A stretch of DNA of 64,000 nucleotides from PoT sp049331405. GTDB taxonomy: Bacteria > Planctomycetota > Planctomycetia > Isosphaerales > Isosphaeraceae. The DNA is taken from contig NZ_CP186274.1 of NCBI RefSeq assembly GCF_049331405.1, positions 7,936,001-8,000,000 on the forward strand. The letters are read 5' to 3'. Both the position numbers and the translations under genes were made by a program. Positions 35,343 through 43,632 of this stretch are shown here, piece after piece. The stretch's first letter is position 1. Every line of letters begins with the position of its first letter. The notes beneath the pieces were generated by a model that worked only from the letters and a program-made list of their open reading frames with translations, searched no databases and was not told the DNA's origin.

Positions 35343-38165
35343 TCAGTTGTCGGTCACGACGAAGTTGATGAGTTTGCCGGGGACGACGACGACCTTGCGA
35401 ACGGTCTTCCCCTGGATCGAGGACGCGACCCGTTCGTCGGCCCTGGCGGCGGACTCGATGGCATCGCGGTTGGCGTCGGCCGGCACGACCACGCGGCTGC
35501 GGAGCTTGCCGTTAACCTGGACGGGGACCTCGACCTCATCATCGACGAGGAGCGCGGGGTCGAAGGTCGGCCAGGACTCGTAAGCCAGTGACTCCTTGTG
35601 GCCAAGGATCTCCCAGAGTTCCTCGGCGATGTGAGGAGCCAGAGGTGCGAGCAGGAGGGTGAAGGCCTCCATCGCTGCCTTCGGCCGAACGTCCTGGCCG
35701 GTGAAGGCGTTCGTGAACTCCATCAAGCGGCTGATCGACGTGTTGAAGCGAAGGCCGTCGAAGTCGTCGCCGACGGCTGCGATGGTGCGAGCTACAAGCT
35801 TGGCCTGATCCTGAGTTAGAGGCACGTCCTGGACCCTCGGATCGAGGACGATCTCCTCGGCCTCGGCATCCACGATCATTCGCCAGGCGCGACTCAGGAA
35901 ACGGTAGACTCCCTCGACTCCCTTCATGCTCCAGGGCTTCACAGCCTCGAGCGGGCCCATGAACATCTCGTAGAGTCGCAGGCTATCCGCACCATACTCC
36001 TCGACGACTGTGTCGGGATTGATGACATTGCCCCGGGCCTTCGACATCTTGTGGGCGCGGGCGTCGATCCGGATCGACTCGTCGGCGGTCAGGACGAAGC
36101 CTTCCCCCTTCTTGGTCACCTGATCGGGCTCGACCTTCACCGCCTTGACGGGCGTCGATTTCTTGCTGTCGACCTGGATCCCGTCCCGCTCCGCAACCTG
36201 GCTCGACGAAACCCAGCCCCCGACCCCGTCCTGATAACCTGTGTATTCGGTCTCACCGAGGATCATGCCCTGGTTGACCAGGCGCTGGAAGGGTTCAAGG
36301 GTGCTCACATAACCACGGTCGTAGAGCACCTTGTACCAGAAGCGGCTATAGAGGAGGTGGAGCACCGCATGCTCGGCCCCGCCGATGTAGAGGTCGACGG
36401 GCATCCAGGCCTTTTCCAGCTCAGGTTCCCATGCCTTCTCCGTGTTCTCGGGGTCGAGGTAGCGGAGGAAGTACCAGCACGAACCCGCCCACTGGGGCAT
36501 CGTGTTCGTCTCGCGGCGGTATGCCTCGGAATAGTTGACCCAATCCGTCGCCTTGCCCAGCGGGGGCTCGGGCTTGCCCGACGGCCGGAAGTCTTCCAGG
36601 TCCGGCAGCAGGACCGGAAGGTCTGCGTCCGTGAGGCCCTTGACGGTGTCTCCTTCCCCCAGCAGGACGGGGAACGGTTCGCCCCAATATCGCTGGCGGC
36701 TGAACAGCCAGTCTCGCAACTTGTAGTTGACCGTCTTCCGGCCGAGCCCGCGCTCGGAGAGCCAGGCCGTGATCGCGGACTTCGCCTCGGGGGTAGGCTT
36801 GCCGTCGAGGCTCAACTCTGCGGTGGCGGAATTGACGGCGACGCCAAGTTCGACCTCGGCCGACTCGAGCGGTTTAGCGGCATCTTCGACGTTCGACGCG
36901 ACGACCCGCCGAATCGGCAGATCGAAGGTCGTGGCGAAGTCGAAGTCACGCGTATCGTGGCCGGGGACGGCCATGATGGCGCCGGTACCGTAGCCCATCA
37001 AAACATAGTCGGCGATCCAGATGGGGACGCGCTCGCCATTCACGGGATTAATGGCGTACGCCCCCGTGAAGACGCCGGACTTGGACTTGGCGAGGTCGGT
37101 ACGGTCGAGGTCGCTCTTGTTGCTCGCCGACTTTCGGTAAGCGGCGACCGCCTCTTGATTCTCGGGCGACGTCAGACGGTCGACGAGGAGATGCTCTGGC
37201 GCGAGGACCATGTAGGTCGCGCCGAAGAGGGTATCGGGGCGAGTCGTGAAGACGCGGATCACGTCCTCGGTCGACTGTTCGGGATAGCCCTGGGAGCTGC
37301 GACCGGACTTCCAACCCGCAGAGTCACTGCCGACGTAGAAGTCGACCTCGGCACCTTCGCTACGGCCGATCCAGTTGCGCTGCATCTCCTTGATCGCGCG
37401 GGGCCAGTCGACGATCTCGAGGTCGTCGGAGAGACGGTCGCCGTAAGCGGTGATGCGAAGCATCCACTGTTTGAGCGGCATCCGGATGACGGGATAGCCG
37501 CCGCGTTCGCTCTTCCCGTCGATGACTTCCTCATTGGCGAGGACGGTCCCTAACTCGGGGCACCAGTTGACGGGGACCTCCGCGCGATAGGCCAGACGCT
37601 TCGAGTCGCGGTAGAGATCGGGGTTGGCTGTCCCCTCGGGGATCGGCAACTCGGCGATGGGGCGACCCTTCCCCTTTCGAGCGTTGCCTTGCGGGTCGTT
37701 CCACTCGAAGTCGGGGTCGTACCAAGTATTGAAGATCTGGAGGAAGATCCACTGCGTCCATTTGTAGTAGCCGGGATCGGTGGTGTCGACCTCGCGATCC
37801 CAGTCATACGAGAAGCCGAGCGATTTGATCTGGCGCCGGAAGTTATCGATATTCTTCTGCGTCGTGATTCGAGGATGCGTGTTGGTCTGAACCGCATATT
37901 GCTCGGCGGGGAGTCCGAAGGCATCCCAGCCCATCGGGTGCAGGACGTTGAAGCCTCGCATCCGCTTGTAGCGGCAGATGATGTCGGTCGCCGTGTAGCC
38001 CTCGGGATGGCCGACGTGGAGGCCCGCCCCGCTCGGATACGGGAACATGTCGAGGACGTAGTGCTTCGGCTTGCCGGGGACGAAGTCTCGCGTGCGGAAC
38101 GTCTTGTTCTGTTCCCAGTACGCTTGCCATTTCCGTTCGATCCGATGCACGTGATACGCAGGCAT
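35343..38165 (-). CDS. leuS: Leucyl-tRNA synthetase
   Basis: This class I synthetase charges tRNA-Leu. The 940-residue protein has the HIGH-type motif in YPSGAGLHVGHPEGYTATD (about 43-61), a connective-peptide editing domain (about 235-430, including TRPDTLFGATYMVLAPEH and GTGAIMAVPGHDTRDFDFA) and the KMSKS loop as HKMSKARGNVINPD (near 730). The C-terminal anticodon and tRNA-contact domain ends with GKLINFVVTDN. It is about 70-80 residues longer than E. coli LeuRS; part of this lies just before the KMSKS loop. The 5' leader has a terminator-like hairpin 45 nt upstream of the ATG. The facing gene is an amidase lipoprotein. Confidence 0.97.
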   Translation of the reverse strand: MPAYHVHRIERKWQAYWEQNKTFRTRDFVPGKPKHYVLDMFPYPSGAGLHVGHPEGYTATDIICRYKRMRGFNVLHPMGWDAFGLPAEQYAVQTNTHPRITTQKNIDNFRRQIKSLGFSYDWDREVDTTDPGYYKWTQWIFLQIFNTWYDPDFEWNDPQGNARKGKGRPIAELPIPEGTANPDLYRDSKRLAYRAEVPVNWCPELGTVLANEEVIDGKSERGGYPVIRMPLKQWMLRITAYGDRLSDDLEIVDWPRAIKEMQRNWIGRSEGAEVDFYVGSDSAGWKSGRSSQGYPEQSTEDVIRVFTTRPDTLFGATYMVLAPEHLLVDRLTSPENQEAVAAYRKSASNKSDLDRTDLAKSKSGVFTGAYAINPVNGERVPIWIADYVLMGYGTGAIMAVPGHDTRDFDFATTFDLPIRRVVASNVEDAAKPLESAEVELGVAVNSATAELSLDGKPTPEAKSAITAWLSERGLGRKTVNYKLRDWLFSRQRYWGEPFPVLLGEGDTVKGLTDADLPVLLPDLEDFRPSGKPEPPLGKATDWVNYSEAYRRETNTMPQWAGSCWYFLRYLDPENTEKAWEPELEKAWMPVDLYIGGAEHAVLHLLYSRFWYKVLYDRGYVSTLEPFQRLVNQGMILGETEYTGYQDGVGGWVSSSQVAERDGIQVDSKKSTPVKAVKVEPDQVTKKGEGFVLTADESIRIDARAHKMSKARGNVINPDTVVEEYGADSLRLYEMFMGPLEAVKPWSMKGVEGVYRFLSRAWRMIVDAEAEEIVLDPRVQDVPLTQDQAKLVARTIAAVGDDFDGLRFNTSISRLMEFTNAFTGQDVRPKAAMEAFTLLLAPLAPHIAEELWEILGHKESLAYESWPTFDPALLVDDEVEVPVQVNGKLRSRVVVPADANRDAIESAARADERVASSIQGKTVRKVVVVPGKLINFVVTDN

Positions 38166-38617
38166 ACCGACGCTCCCTCACCGCAGCTCGAAACACTCGA
38201 CCTAACGACAAAAAAAGCCCTCCGCATGTTCGGGGGCTCCTCATCGCGACATCCAGAATAACGTGATCAGCCGGGCCTTGCCAGCGGCCGCAAGATCGTC
38301 CGGGGGACGGAAGATAGGGTGAGTTTCCGGCTGGCATCAGTCGCAACAGGGCGTTTGAAGACTTTGACCCGTCACGAGGACGATTCTACAAATCGCCGTC
38401 GTCGGATCGTGTTCACAGCTTGAGGAAATTTCCTGAAATCTTTCGCGGATTTTCGCCCATCGGCCAATCGCCGTGTAGACTTGAGTCGAAAGCCGGGTTT
38501 TTGGGGAACGCCAATCTCGAGGCATTCATGATTCTTCGGCACTCCGCTTGCACTAGTTGGCGTCCGCACTGACAAGTCGTCACAGCTTCCCCTGAACCCA
38601 GAAATGGAGATGGATTC
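38166..38617. other. Intergenic stretch between leuS and the amidase gene
   Basis: These 452 bases separate two divergent genes. Apart from the leuS-leader hairpin at 38210-38238 I find no tRNA, T-box consensus or likely reading frame. The middle (38395-38480) is richer in A and T than the surroundings and may hold the promoters. Confidence 0.6.
38210..38238 (-). terminator. Terminator-like hairpin in the leuS leader (possible attenuator)
   Basis: Read on the minus strand, an 8-bp stem with one bulged A (AGCCC-CCG with CGG-A-GGGCT, 38238-38216) encloses AACATG and is followed by seven T (38216-38210). It lies 45 nt upstream of the leuS ATG, on the leuS strand, with no other gene of that orientation upstream. 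A terminator at this place would act on leuS transcription itself. No T-box or Leu-rich leader peptide was found. Confidence 0.55.
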
Positions 38618-39601
38618 ATGGAACCGCATACGTCGGCCCCGATCGCGGTGCGCACTCGCCGCCTGGCGCTTTTCCTGGTACCGACATTGATTGTACTATC
38701 GACCGTTGGCTGCAGCGGTCGTCGTACTTCGCTCCGACCCGTGTTCGTGTCTCCGGCCCGCCCCGCCACCCTCGTCCCGAACGATTGCCAGGGCGCGGAT
38801 TGCGGATCGTCGACGACTACGGTCGGACCTCGGACAACCGTGACGCCCGGCGGCAGCTCCGAAGTGATCGAGTCGACCCCGAGCGCCGAGCCTGGCCCCG
38901 GCCCCGCTGTTGAGGCTCCTTTCGGCGGTCGATCGAGCTCGCCCCCGTCGCCCGGCGGTGAGCCGCCGCTCGACCTCGGACCGATCACGCCCTCCGAGAA
39001 GGGTGCATCCCTGGTGAAGCCGCAGAAGTCCTCGGCCCAGAAGAACCGACGCAGCCCCTCAGTGAGGCTGCGTCAGGCGGGGCTCACCAACGAATTGAAG
39101 TCGTACGTGAACGACCCGGAGGACCTCTTCCTGCCGCCCAAATCGGAGCGGCCCTGGAAGTATGTGGTCCTCCATCACAGCGCCAATGAGGTCGGCAACT
39201 ACGACCAGATCGACCACGAGCATCGCAAAACGCTCGGCTGGAACGGCTGCGGGTACCACTTCATCATCGGCAACGGGACCGGCAGCCCCGACGGTCAGAT
39301 CGAGGTCTCGCAGCGCTGGTCGAACCAGAAGCACGGCGTCCACTGCCGCAACGGCAAGACGCCCGAGGTCAATGAATACGGCATCGGAATTTGCCTGGTC
39401 GGCGACCTCGACGACAAGCCCCCGACACCTCGTCAGATCGCCGCGGCCAAGGCCCTCGTGAGCTACCTGGGCCAACGCTATTCAATCCCCGCCGACCACA
39501 TGGGCAGCCACGCCCAGCTCGCCAATTCCCCGACCGCCTGTCCCGGCAAGCACTTCCCCGCCCAGGCTATCCTTGGTTCGAGCAATCTGGCCTTACGTTG
39601 A
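38618..39601 (+). CDS. N-acetylmuramoyl-L-alanine amidase (Amidase_2/PGRP type), predicted lipoprotein
   Basis: The 327-residue protein has a basic start, a hydrophobic helix and a lipobox-like LSTVGC, with the cysteine near residue 32, so it is probably a lipoprotein. A Pro/Ser/Gly-rich linker (about 40-140) leads to an Amidase_2 domain (about 180-320). The zinc ligands are the first His in YVVLHHSA, the His in MGSHAQL and the Cys in TACPGKHFP; GYHFIIGNG is also typical. The enzyme would cut the amide between muramic acid and the stem peptide, or act as a peptidoglycan-binding protein. ATG at 38618 follows GGAGATGG. It supports a peptidoglycan wall in this organism. Confidence 0.9.
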   Translation: MEPHTSAPIAVRTRRLALFLVPTLIVLSTVGCSGRRTSLRPVFVSPARPATLVPNDCQGADCGSSTTTVGPRTTVTPGGSSEVIESTPSAEPGPGPAVEAPFGGRSSSPPSPGGEPPLDLGPITPSEKGASLVKPQKSSAQKNRRSPSVRLRQAGLTNELKSYVNDPEDLFLPPKSERPWKYVVLHHSANEVGNYDQIDHEHRKTLGWNGCGYHFIIGNGTGSPDGQIEVSQRWSNQKHGVHCRNGKTPEVNEYGIGICLVGDLDDKPPTPRQIAAAKALVSYLGQRYSIPADHMGSHAQLANSPTACPGKHFPAQAILGSSNLALR

Positions 39602-39725
39602 ACCATTCCATTGATTGCATTTGCCGTTGAATTTGCTATCGACCGAATCAAGTCTGCTCACCTCGCCTGTCTCGCGCAACTTCGACTCACCCTTCCTGAC
39701 TTCCCACCTGCGACACAAACACCCA

Positions 39726-40301
39726 TCAAAACTGATGGCCATTCGGATGAGTGGCTCGTCGGACCGCTTCATTTAGCAAGGCGATCACGCTCATCGAGTC
39801 GGTAATCTGGCCGCGCTGAAGCATCTGCCAGGCTTCGGACCATTCCACTCGCTTCACCTGCAAGCGTTCGCTCCCCTCGGGTTCGCTCTCGCCGGGGATA
39901 AGGTCGGTGGCCCGGAAGACGTACGCGATCTCGTCGCTGACCGAATTCGAGAGATGGGTCGTGGAGATCAATTCGAGCCGCCCTGCCTTGAAGCCGGTCT
40001 CCTCACGAAGCTCGCGGAGTGCGGTATCCTCGATCGGCTCGTCTTCGTTCCCGCCCCCTTCGGGGATCTCCCACGAATATCCGCCGACCGGATAGCGATA
40101 CTGCCCGACGAGCCAGATCCGCCCCTCGTCATCCACCGGAAGGACGCCGACGGCCTTGTTTCGGAAGTGGACGACGCCATAGATGCCTGGTTGGCCATCG
40201 GGCCGGAGAACCTGGTCCTCGCGCACCTGAATCCAGAGATTGTCGTAAACGACCCGAGTGCTCAGAGTCGTCCACGGGTTATGGCGCTCTTCGTCGGACA
40301 T
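39726..40301 (-). CDS. Nudix hydrolase (ADP-ribose pyrophosphatase-like)
   Basis: The 191-residue protein carries a full Nudix box: Gly, five residues, Glu, then RELREETGF (about 92-114), the signature that binds Mg2+ for cleavage of X-linked nucleoside diphosphates. The preceding strand VGVLPVDDEGRIWLVGQYRYPVG and the following STTHLSNSVSDEIAYVF fit the ADP-ribose pyrophosphatase (NudF) branch. ATG at 40301 is chosen by homology; the open frame reaches 40517 with a poorly protein-like extension. The gene lies convergent to the amidase, with no hairpin visible in the 124-nt gap between them. Confidence 0.87.
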   Translation of the reverse strand: MSDEERHNPWTTLSTRVVYDNLWIQVREDQVLRPDGQPGIYGVVHFRNKAVGVLPVDDEGRIWLVGQYRYPVGGYSWEIPEGGGNEDEPIEDTALRELREETGFKAGRLELISTTHLSNSVSDEIAYVFRATDLIPGESEPEGSERLQVKRVEWSEAWQMLQRGQITDSMSVIALLNEAVRRATHPNGHQF

Positions 40302-40547
40302 CGAGTGGATCCCGGTTCGGGCGTCGGCGACCTCGGTTCCTGAGTCGACGGAACCGGTAGATACGCCGTTGAGAGGAAGTGAGTATGAACGAGGTGATCG
40401 GCCGGCGATCCACGAGAGGAATCGCATGGTCCAGTAACAAGCCTTCCCAACATCGCCAACGCCCGAAGAGCCTGAGAAGCGAAGCGCTAGGGCCCCGATC
40501 AAAGACTCCCCGGGCATGTAGCTAGAATCGCCGGAGCGATCCTCCGA

Positions 40548-41429
40548 TCAATCCTTGAGGGCGGCCTGGAGGGTGACGCCCATGTCGGCCGGGCTCTTGG
40601 CGACCCGGATACCGGCATCTTCGAGGGCCGCGATCTTGTCGGAAGCCTTGCCCGACCCGCCGGAGATGATGGCACCGGCGTGGCCCATCCGCTTGCCGGG
40701 AGGAGCCGTCTGGCCGGCGATGAACGCGGCGAGGGGCTTGGTGAACTCCCCCGATTTCTTCAAGGCCGCGGCCTGCTCTTCGGCGTTGCCGCCGATTTCG
40801 CCCATCATCAGGACGGCCTCGGTGTCGGGGTCCGCCTGGAACATGCGGAGGGCCGCGACGAAGTCGGTGCCGTTGACCGGGTCGCCGCCGATGCCGACGC
40901 AGGTGCTCTGGCCGATGCCAAGGTTGGTCAACTGCCAGACGGCCTCATAGGTGAGGGTGCCCGAGCGGCTGACGACGCCCACGTTGCCCGGCTTGTGGAT
41001 ATAGCCCGGCATGATGCCGATCTTGCACTGACCGGGGGTGATGACGCCCGGGCAGTTGGGACCGATCAGGCGGGTCTTGGGGTGATGCGCCTTGAGGTAG
41101 GCGACCGCCCTGGCCATGTCGAGGACGGGGATCCCTTCGGTGATCGCGATGATCAGCGGGATGCCCGCGTCGGCGGCTTCGAGGATCGCGTCGGCCGCGC
41201 CCGGCGGCGGCACGAAGATCATCGAGGCGTTGGCGCCGGTGGCCTTCACGGCCTCGTAGCAGGTGTCGAAGACGGGGACGCCCAGGGTGTTCCCGCCGCC
41301 GCGGCCGGGGGTCACGCCCCCGACCAGGTTCGTCCCGTAGTCGCGGCACTGCTCGGAGTGGAACGCGCCCGCCTTGCCGGTGATGCCCTGGCAGATCAGA
41401 CGCGTATTCTTATCAACCAGAATGCTCAT
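40548..41429 (-). CDS. sucD: Succinyl-CoA ligase, alpha subunit
   Basis: The alpha subunit binds CoA and carries the phospho-histidine. The 293-residue protein has the CoA-binding loop ICQGITGKAGAFHSEQ (12-27), the GGVTPGRGG turn, PNCPGVITP (about 125-133) and the active-site histidine in KRMGHAGAI (His near 246). Length is typical. It lies 87 nt downstream of sucC on the same strand, the usual order sucC-sucD, so both are likely one transcript making succinate plus ATP/GTP in the TCA cycle. Start is ATG at 41429. Confidence 0.97.
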   Translation of the reverse strand: MSILVDKNTRLICQGITGKAGAFHSEQCRDYGTNLVGGVTPGRGGGNTLGVPVFDTCYEAVKATGANASMIFVPPPGAADAILEAADAGIPLIIAITEGIPVLDMARAVAYLKAHHPKTRLIGPNCPGVITPGQCKIGIMPGYIHKPGNVGVVSRSGTLTYEAVWQLTNLGIGQSTCVGIGGDPVNGTDFVAALRMFQADPDTEAVLMMGEIGGNAEEQAAALKKSGEFTKPLAAFIAGQTAPPGKRMGHAGAIISGGSGKASDKIAALEDAGIRVAKSPADMGVTLQAALKD

Positions 41430-41516
41430 TCGTCGGATCCTGAGTAGCGAGTGTAAGACATCCCGACCATCCCTCGGCCCGGTGCGATCCGCACGCGAAG
41501 GGCCGCAGGCCTGAAA

Positions 41517-42767
41517 TCAGACGGCCCCCTTGGCGGCGGCGACAACTTTCTGCGCGGCGTCGGTCAGGCCCGTGGCCGTGATGATCTTGCGACCGCTCTC
41601 TTCGATCAGCTTCTTGCCGGCCTCGACGTTCGTCCCTTCGAGACGGACGACCAGGGGCACCCGGAAATCAATCTCGTCGTAGGCGGCGAGGATGGCGGAG
41701 GCGATGATGTCGCACTTCATGATCCCGCCGAAGATGTTCACCAGGACGGCCTTCACCGTCGGCGAGGCCAGCAGGATGCGGAACCCTTCCAGCACCTGGT
41801 CCTTGCTCGCGCCACCGCCCACGTCGAGGAAGTTCGCAGGCTCGCCGCCATGGAACTTAATCAGGTCCATGGTGCTCATGGCGAGGCCGGCACCGTTGAC
41901 GAGGCAGGCGATGTTGCCGTCGAGGCTGACGTAGCTCAGCCCGCTTTTGCCGGCTCGCAACTCGGCCGGATCCTCTTCGGCCGGGTCGAGGAGCGGGGCG
42001 ATGTCCTTGTGGCGGAAAAGGGCGTTGTCGTCGAAATTCAACTTGCAGTCGAGGGCCAGGACGTCGCCGTCCTCGGTCACGATCAGCGGGTTGATCTCGG
42101 CGAGCGAGGCGTCCAGGTCGATGAAGAGCTTGACGAAGTTCTTGAAGAAGATCTCCCCCTTCTTCGCCGTCTCACCCTTCAGGCCAAGGACGTGACAGAC
42201 CTTGCGAGCCTGGAACCCGGCGAGGCCGAGGCCCACGTCGACCGTCTCGCGATGGATTTTCTCGGGCGTCTCGTGAGCGACCGTCTCGATCTCGACGCCG
42301 CCTTCGGTCGAGACCATGAGGACGGGGCTCTGCTCCCCGCGGTCGACCGCAAGGCCCAGGTAGAGCTCGCGGGCGATGTTGTGGCCGACGGTCACGAGGA
42401 CCTTGTTGATCGGGCTACCCTCGGCGCCGGTCTGGTAGGTGACCAGCGTCTTGCCCAGGAGGCTCGCCGCCGCGTCGACGGCCGCCTTGCGGGACTGCAC
42501 CAACTGGACGCCCTTGGCCATGCCCTCGGGCCTGGGTTTCTTGCCGCTGGCGATCTCGAGAGCCTCGTCTCGGTCGGCATTGGCGTCGATGGCCACGCCC
42601 TTGCCGCGACCCCCCGCATGGACCTGGGCCTTCACCACAATCAGGCCCCCACCCAACTCGTCGAAGGCCGCGCCGGCCTCTTCCGGAGTCGTGGCGACGA
42701 TCCCCGCGGGGACCGCGACCCCGGCCGCCTTGAGGAGATCCTTGGCCTGATACTCGTGAACTTTCAT
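41517..42767 (-). CDS. sucC: Succinyl-CoA ligase (ADP-forming), beta subunit
   Basis: The beta subunit holds the ATP-grasp domain. The 416-residue protein has the opening MKVHEYQAKDLLKAAGVAVP, VVKAQVHAGGRGKG (44-57), EINPLIVTEDGDVLALDCKLNFDDNA and the C-terminal VNIFGGIMKCD. It is about 20-25 residues longer than the usual 388-400. The gene heads the sucC-sucD pair; a YacP-like gene lies 138 nt upstream on the same strand. Start ATG at 42767 fits the conserved N-terminus. Confidence 0.97.
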   Translation of the reverse strand: MKVHEYQAKDLLKAAGVAVPAGIVATTPEEAGAAFDELGGGLIVVKAQVHAGGRGKGVAIDANADRDEALEIASGKKPRPEGMAKGVQLVQSRKAAVDAAASLLGKTLVTYQTGAEGSPINKVLVTVGHNIARELYLGLAVDRGEQSPVLMVSTEGGVEIETVAHETPEKIHRETVDVGLGLAGFQARKVCHVLGLKGETAKKGEIFFKNFVKLFIDLDASLAEINPLIVTEDGDVLALDCKLNFDDNALFRHKDIAPLLDPAEEDPAELRAGKSGLSYVSLDGNIACLVNGAGLAMSTMDLIKFHGGEPANFLDVGGGASKDQVLEGFRILLASPTVKAVLVNIFGGIMKCDIIASAILAAYDEIDFRVPLVVRLEGTNVEAGKKLIEESGRKIITATGLTDAAQKVVAAAKGAV

Positions 42768-42905
42768 GATCGCCTGATTCCTGCTGGTTGGTTACCGATT
42801 CGGAGCTCCGCACGGGCCAGCCACACCCGGGGGCGTTTTTACCATAGGACTTCCCCCGTCGGCCAGACCCAAGCGGGCCCGAGCCGTCGGGGATTTGCCA
42901 GAATA

Positions 42906-43535
42906 TCAAATGTCTTTGCCGTACCGGCGTTCGAACTCGCGCTCGATCTCCCGCTCGATCTCGGCGATCTCCGCATCCGTGGGGATTCCCAGGGGGTTCT
43001 GGAAGACTTCGCGGGTCTCCGGGAGTTCCTCCAGGGAGCGGAACTCCTCCTGCCAGAAGGCCGACTCTGCCTCCGAGAGGAGTCGTTCGCGGGGCGGCTC
43101 GGGCTTAAGCGGCTTCGAGGGCTCCTCGCGCTGCCGGCGTCGGGACTGGAGGAACTCGAGGAACTCGTCGGCCGAGAAGACCTTGGCCTTCCTCCGGGAC
43201 GCGGCGATGCGGATGCGGTTGTCGCTCGAGATCACGGAGAGGTTTTTGGGGGAGGAATGCTTGGCGATGAGCTGTTCGATCCGATCGTCCGCGCTGTCTT
43301 CCGAGACGGCATAGATGACGGAGATCCCCTTGTGCTTCATCTCGCGAGGCTGTTCGCGGGGGGGATCGAGCGCGTCGAAGACCACCGTCGTCAGGTGAGC
43401 CTCGATCGGCCCGAGGCCGTCGTGGAGGTCGTTGAGGAACCGGGTCCGCGCCTTTCGAAAGCCGTCGAGGCCGAAGCGCTTCCCCATGAGCCCCTGCGCA
43501 TGCATCAAATTATAACCATCGATCAGGAAACGCAT
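42906..43535 (-). CDS. NYN/YacP-like PIN-fold protein
   Basis: The 209-residue protein starts with the strand FLIDGYNLMHA (3-13) with an early acidic residue. Further acidic sites lie in TVVFDALDPP (about 50-59), EDSADDRIEQLIAKH (about 78-92) and VISSDNRIRIAA (about 98-109). This is the NYN_YacP pattern, PIN-like metal-dependent nucleases including B. subtilis Rae1 (YacP). The C-terminal 70 residues are highly charged and helical, not part of the core domain. ATG at 43535 is preferred over a GTG at 43544. It lies upstream of sucC with 138 nt between. RNA cleavage is inferred from family only. Confidence 0.85.
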   Translation of the reverse strand: MRFLIDGYNLMHAQGLMGKRFGLDGFRKARTRFLNDLHDGLGPIEAHLTTVVFDALDPPREQPREMKHKGISVIYAVSEDSADDRIEQLIAKHSSPKNLSVISSDNRIRIAASRRKAKVFSADEFLEFLQSRRRQREEPSKPLKPEPPRERLLSEAESAFWQEEFRSLEELPETREVFQNPLGIPTDAEIAEIEREIEREFERRYGKDI

Positions 43536-43632
43536 CGGGCACACGGCGCGGGGGACGAGGCATCGAACAAGGTCATCGGAGAGGATCTATCTAGTTTCGC
43601 CCGTCCACCCGTTTCCCACAAGCCCCCATCGA

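Noticed and set aside
36051..37553. Long plus-strand open frame of 500 codons
   Set aside because: Antisense of leuS; no motif, and the leuS frame is unambiguous.
38166..38617. T-box riboswitch upstream of leuS
   Set aside because: No T-box sequence of the TGGnACCGCG type and no specifier-loop structure could be found; only the terminator-like hairpin stands.
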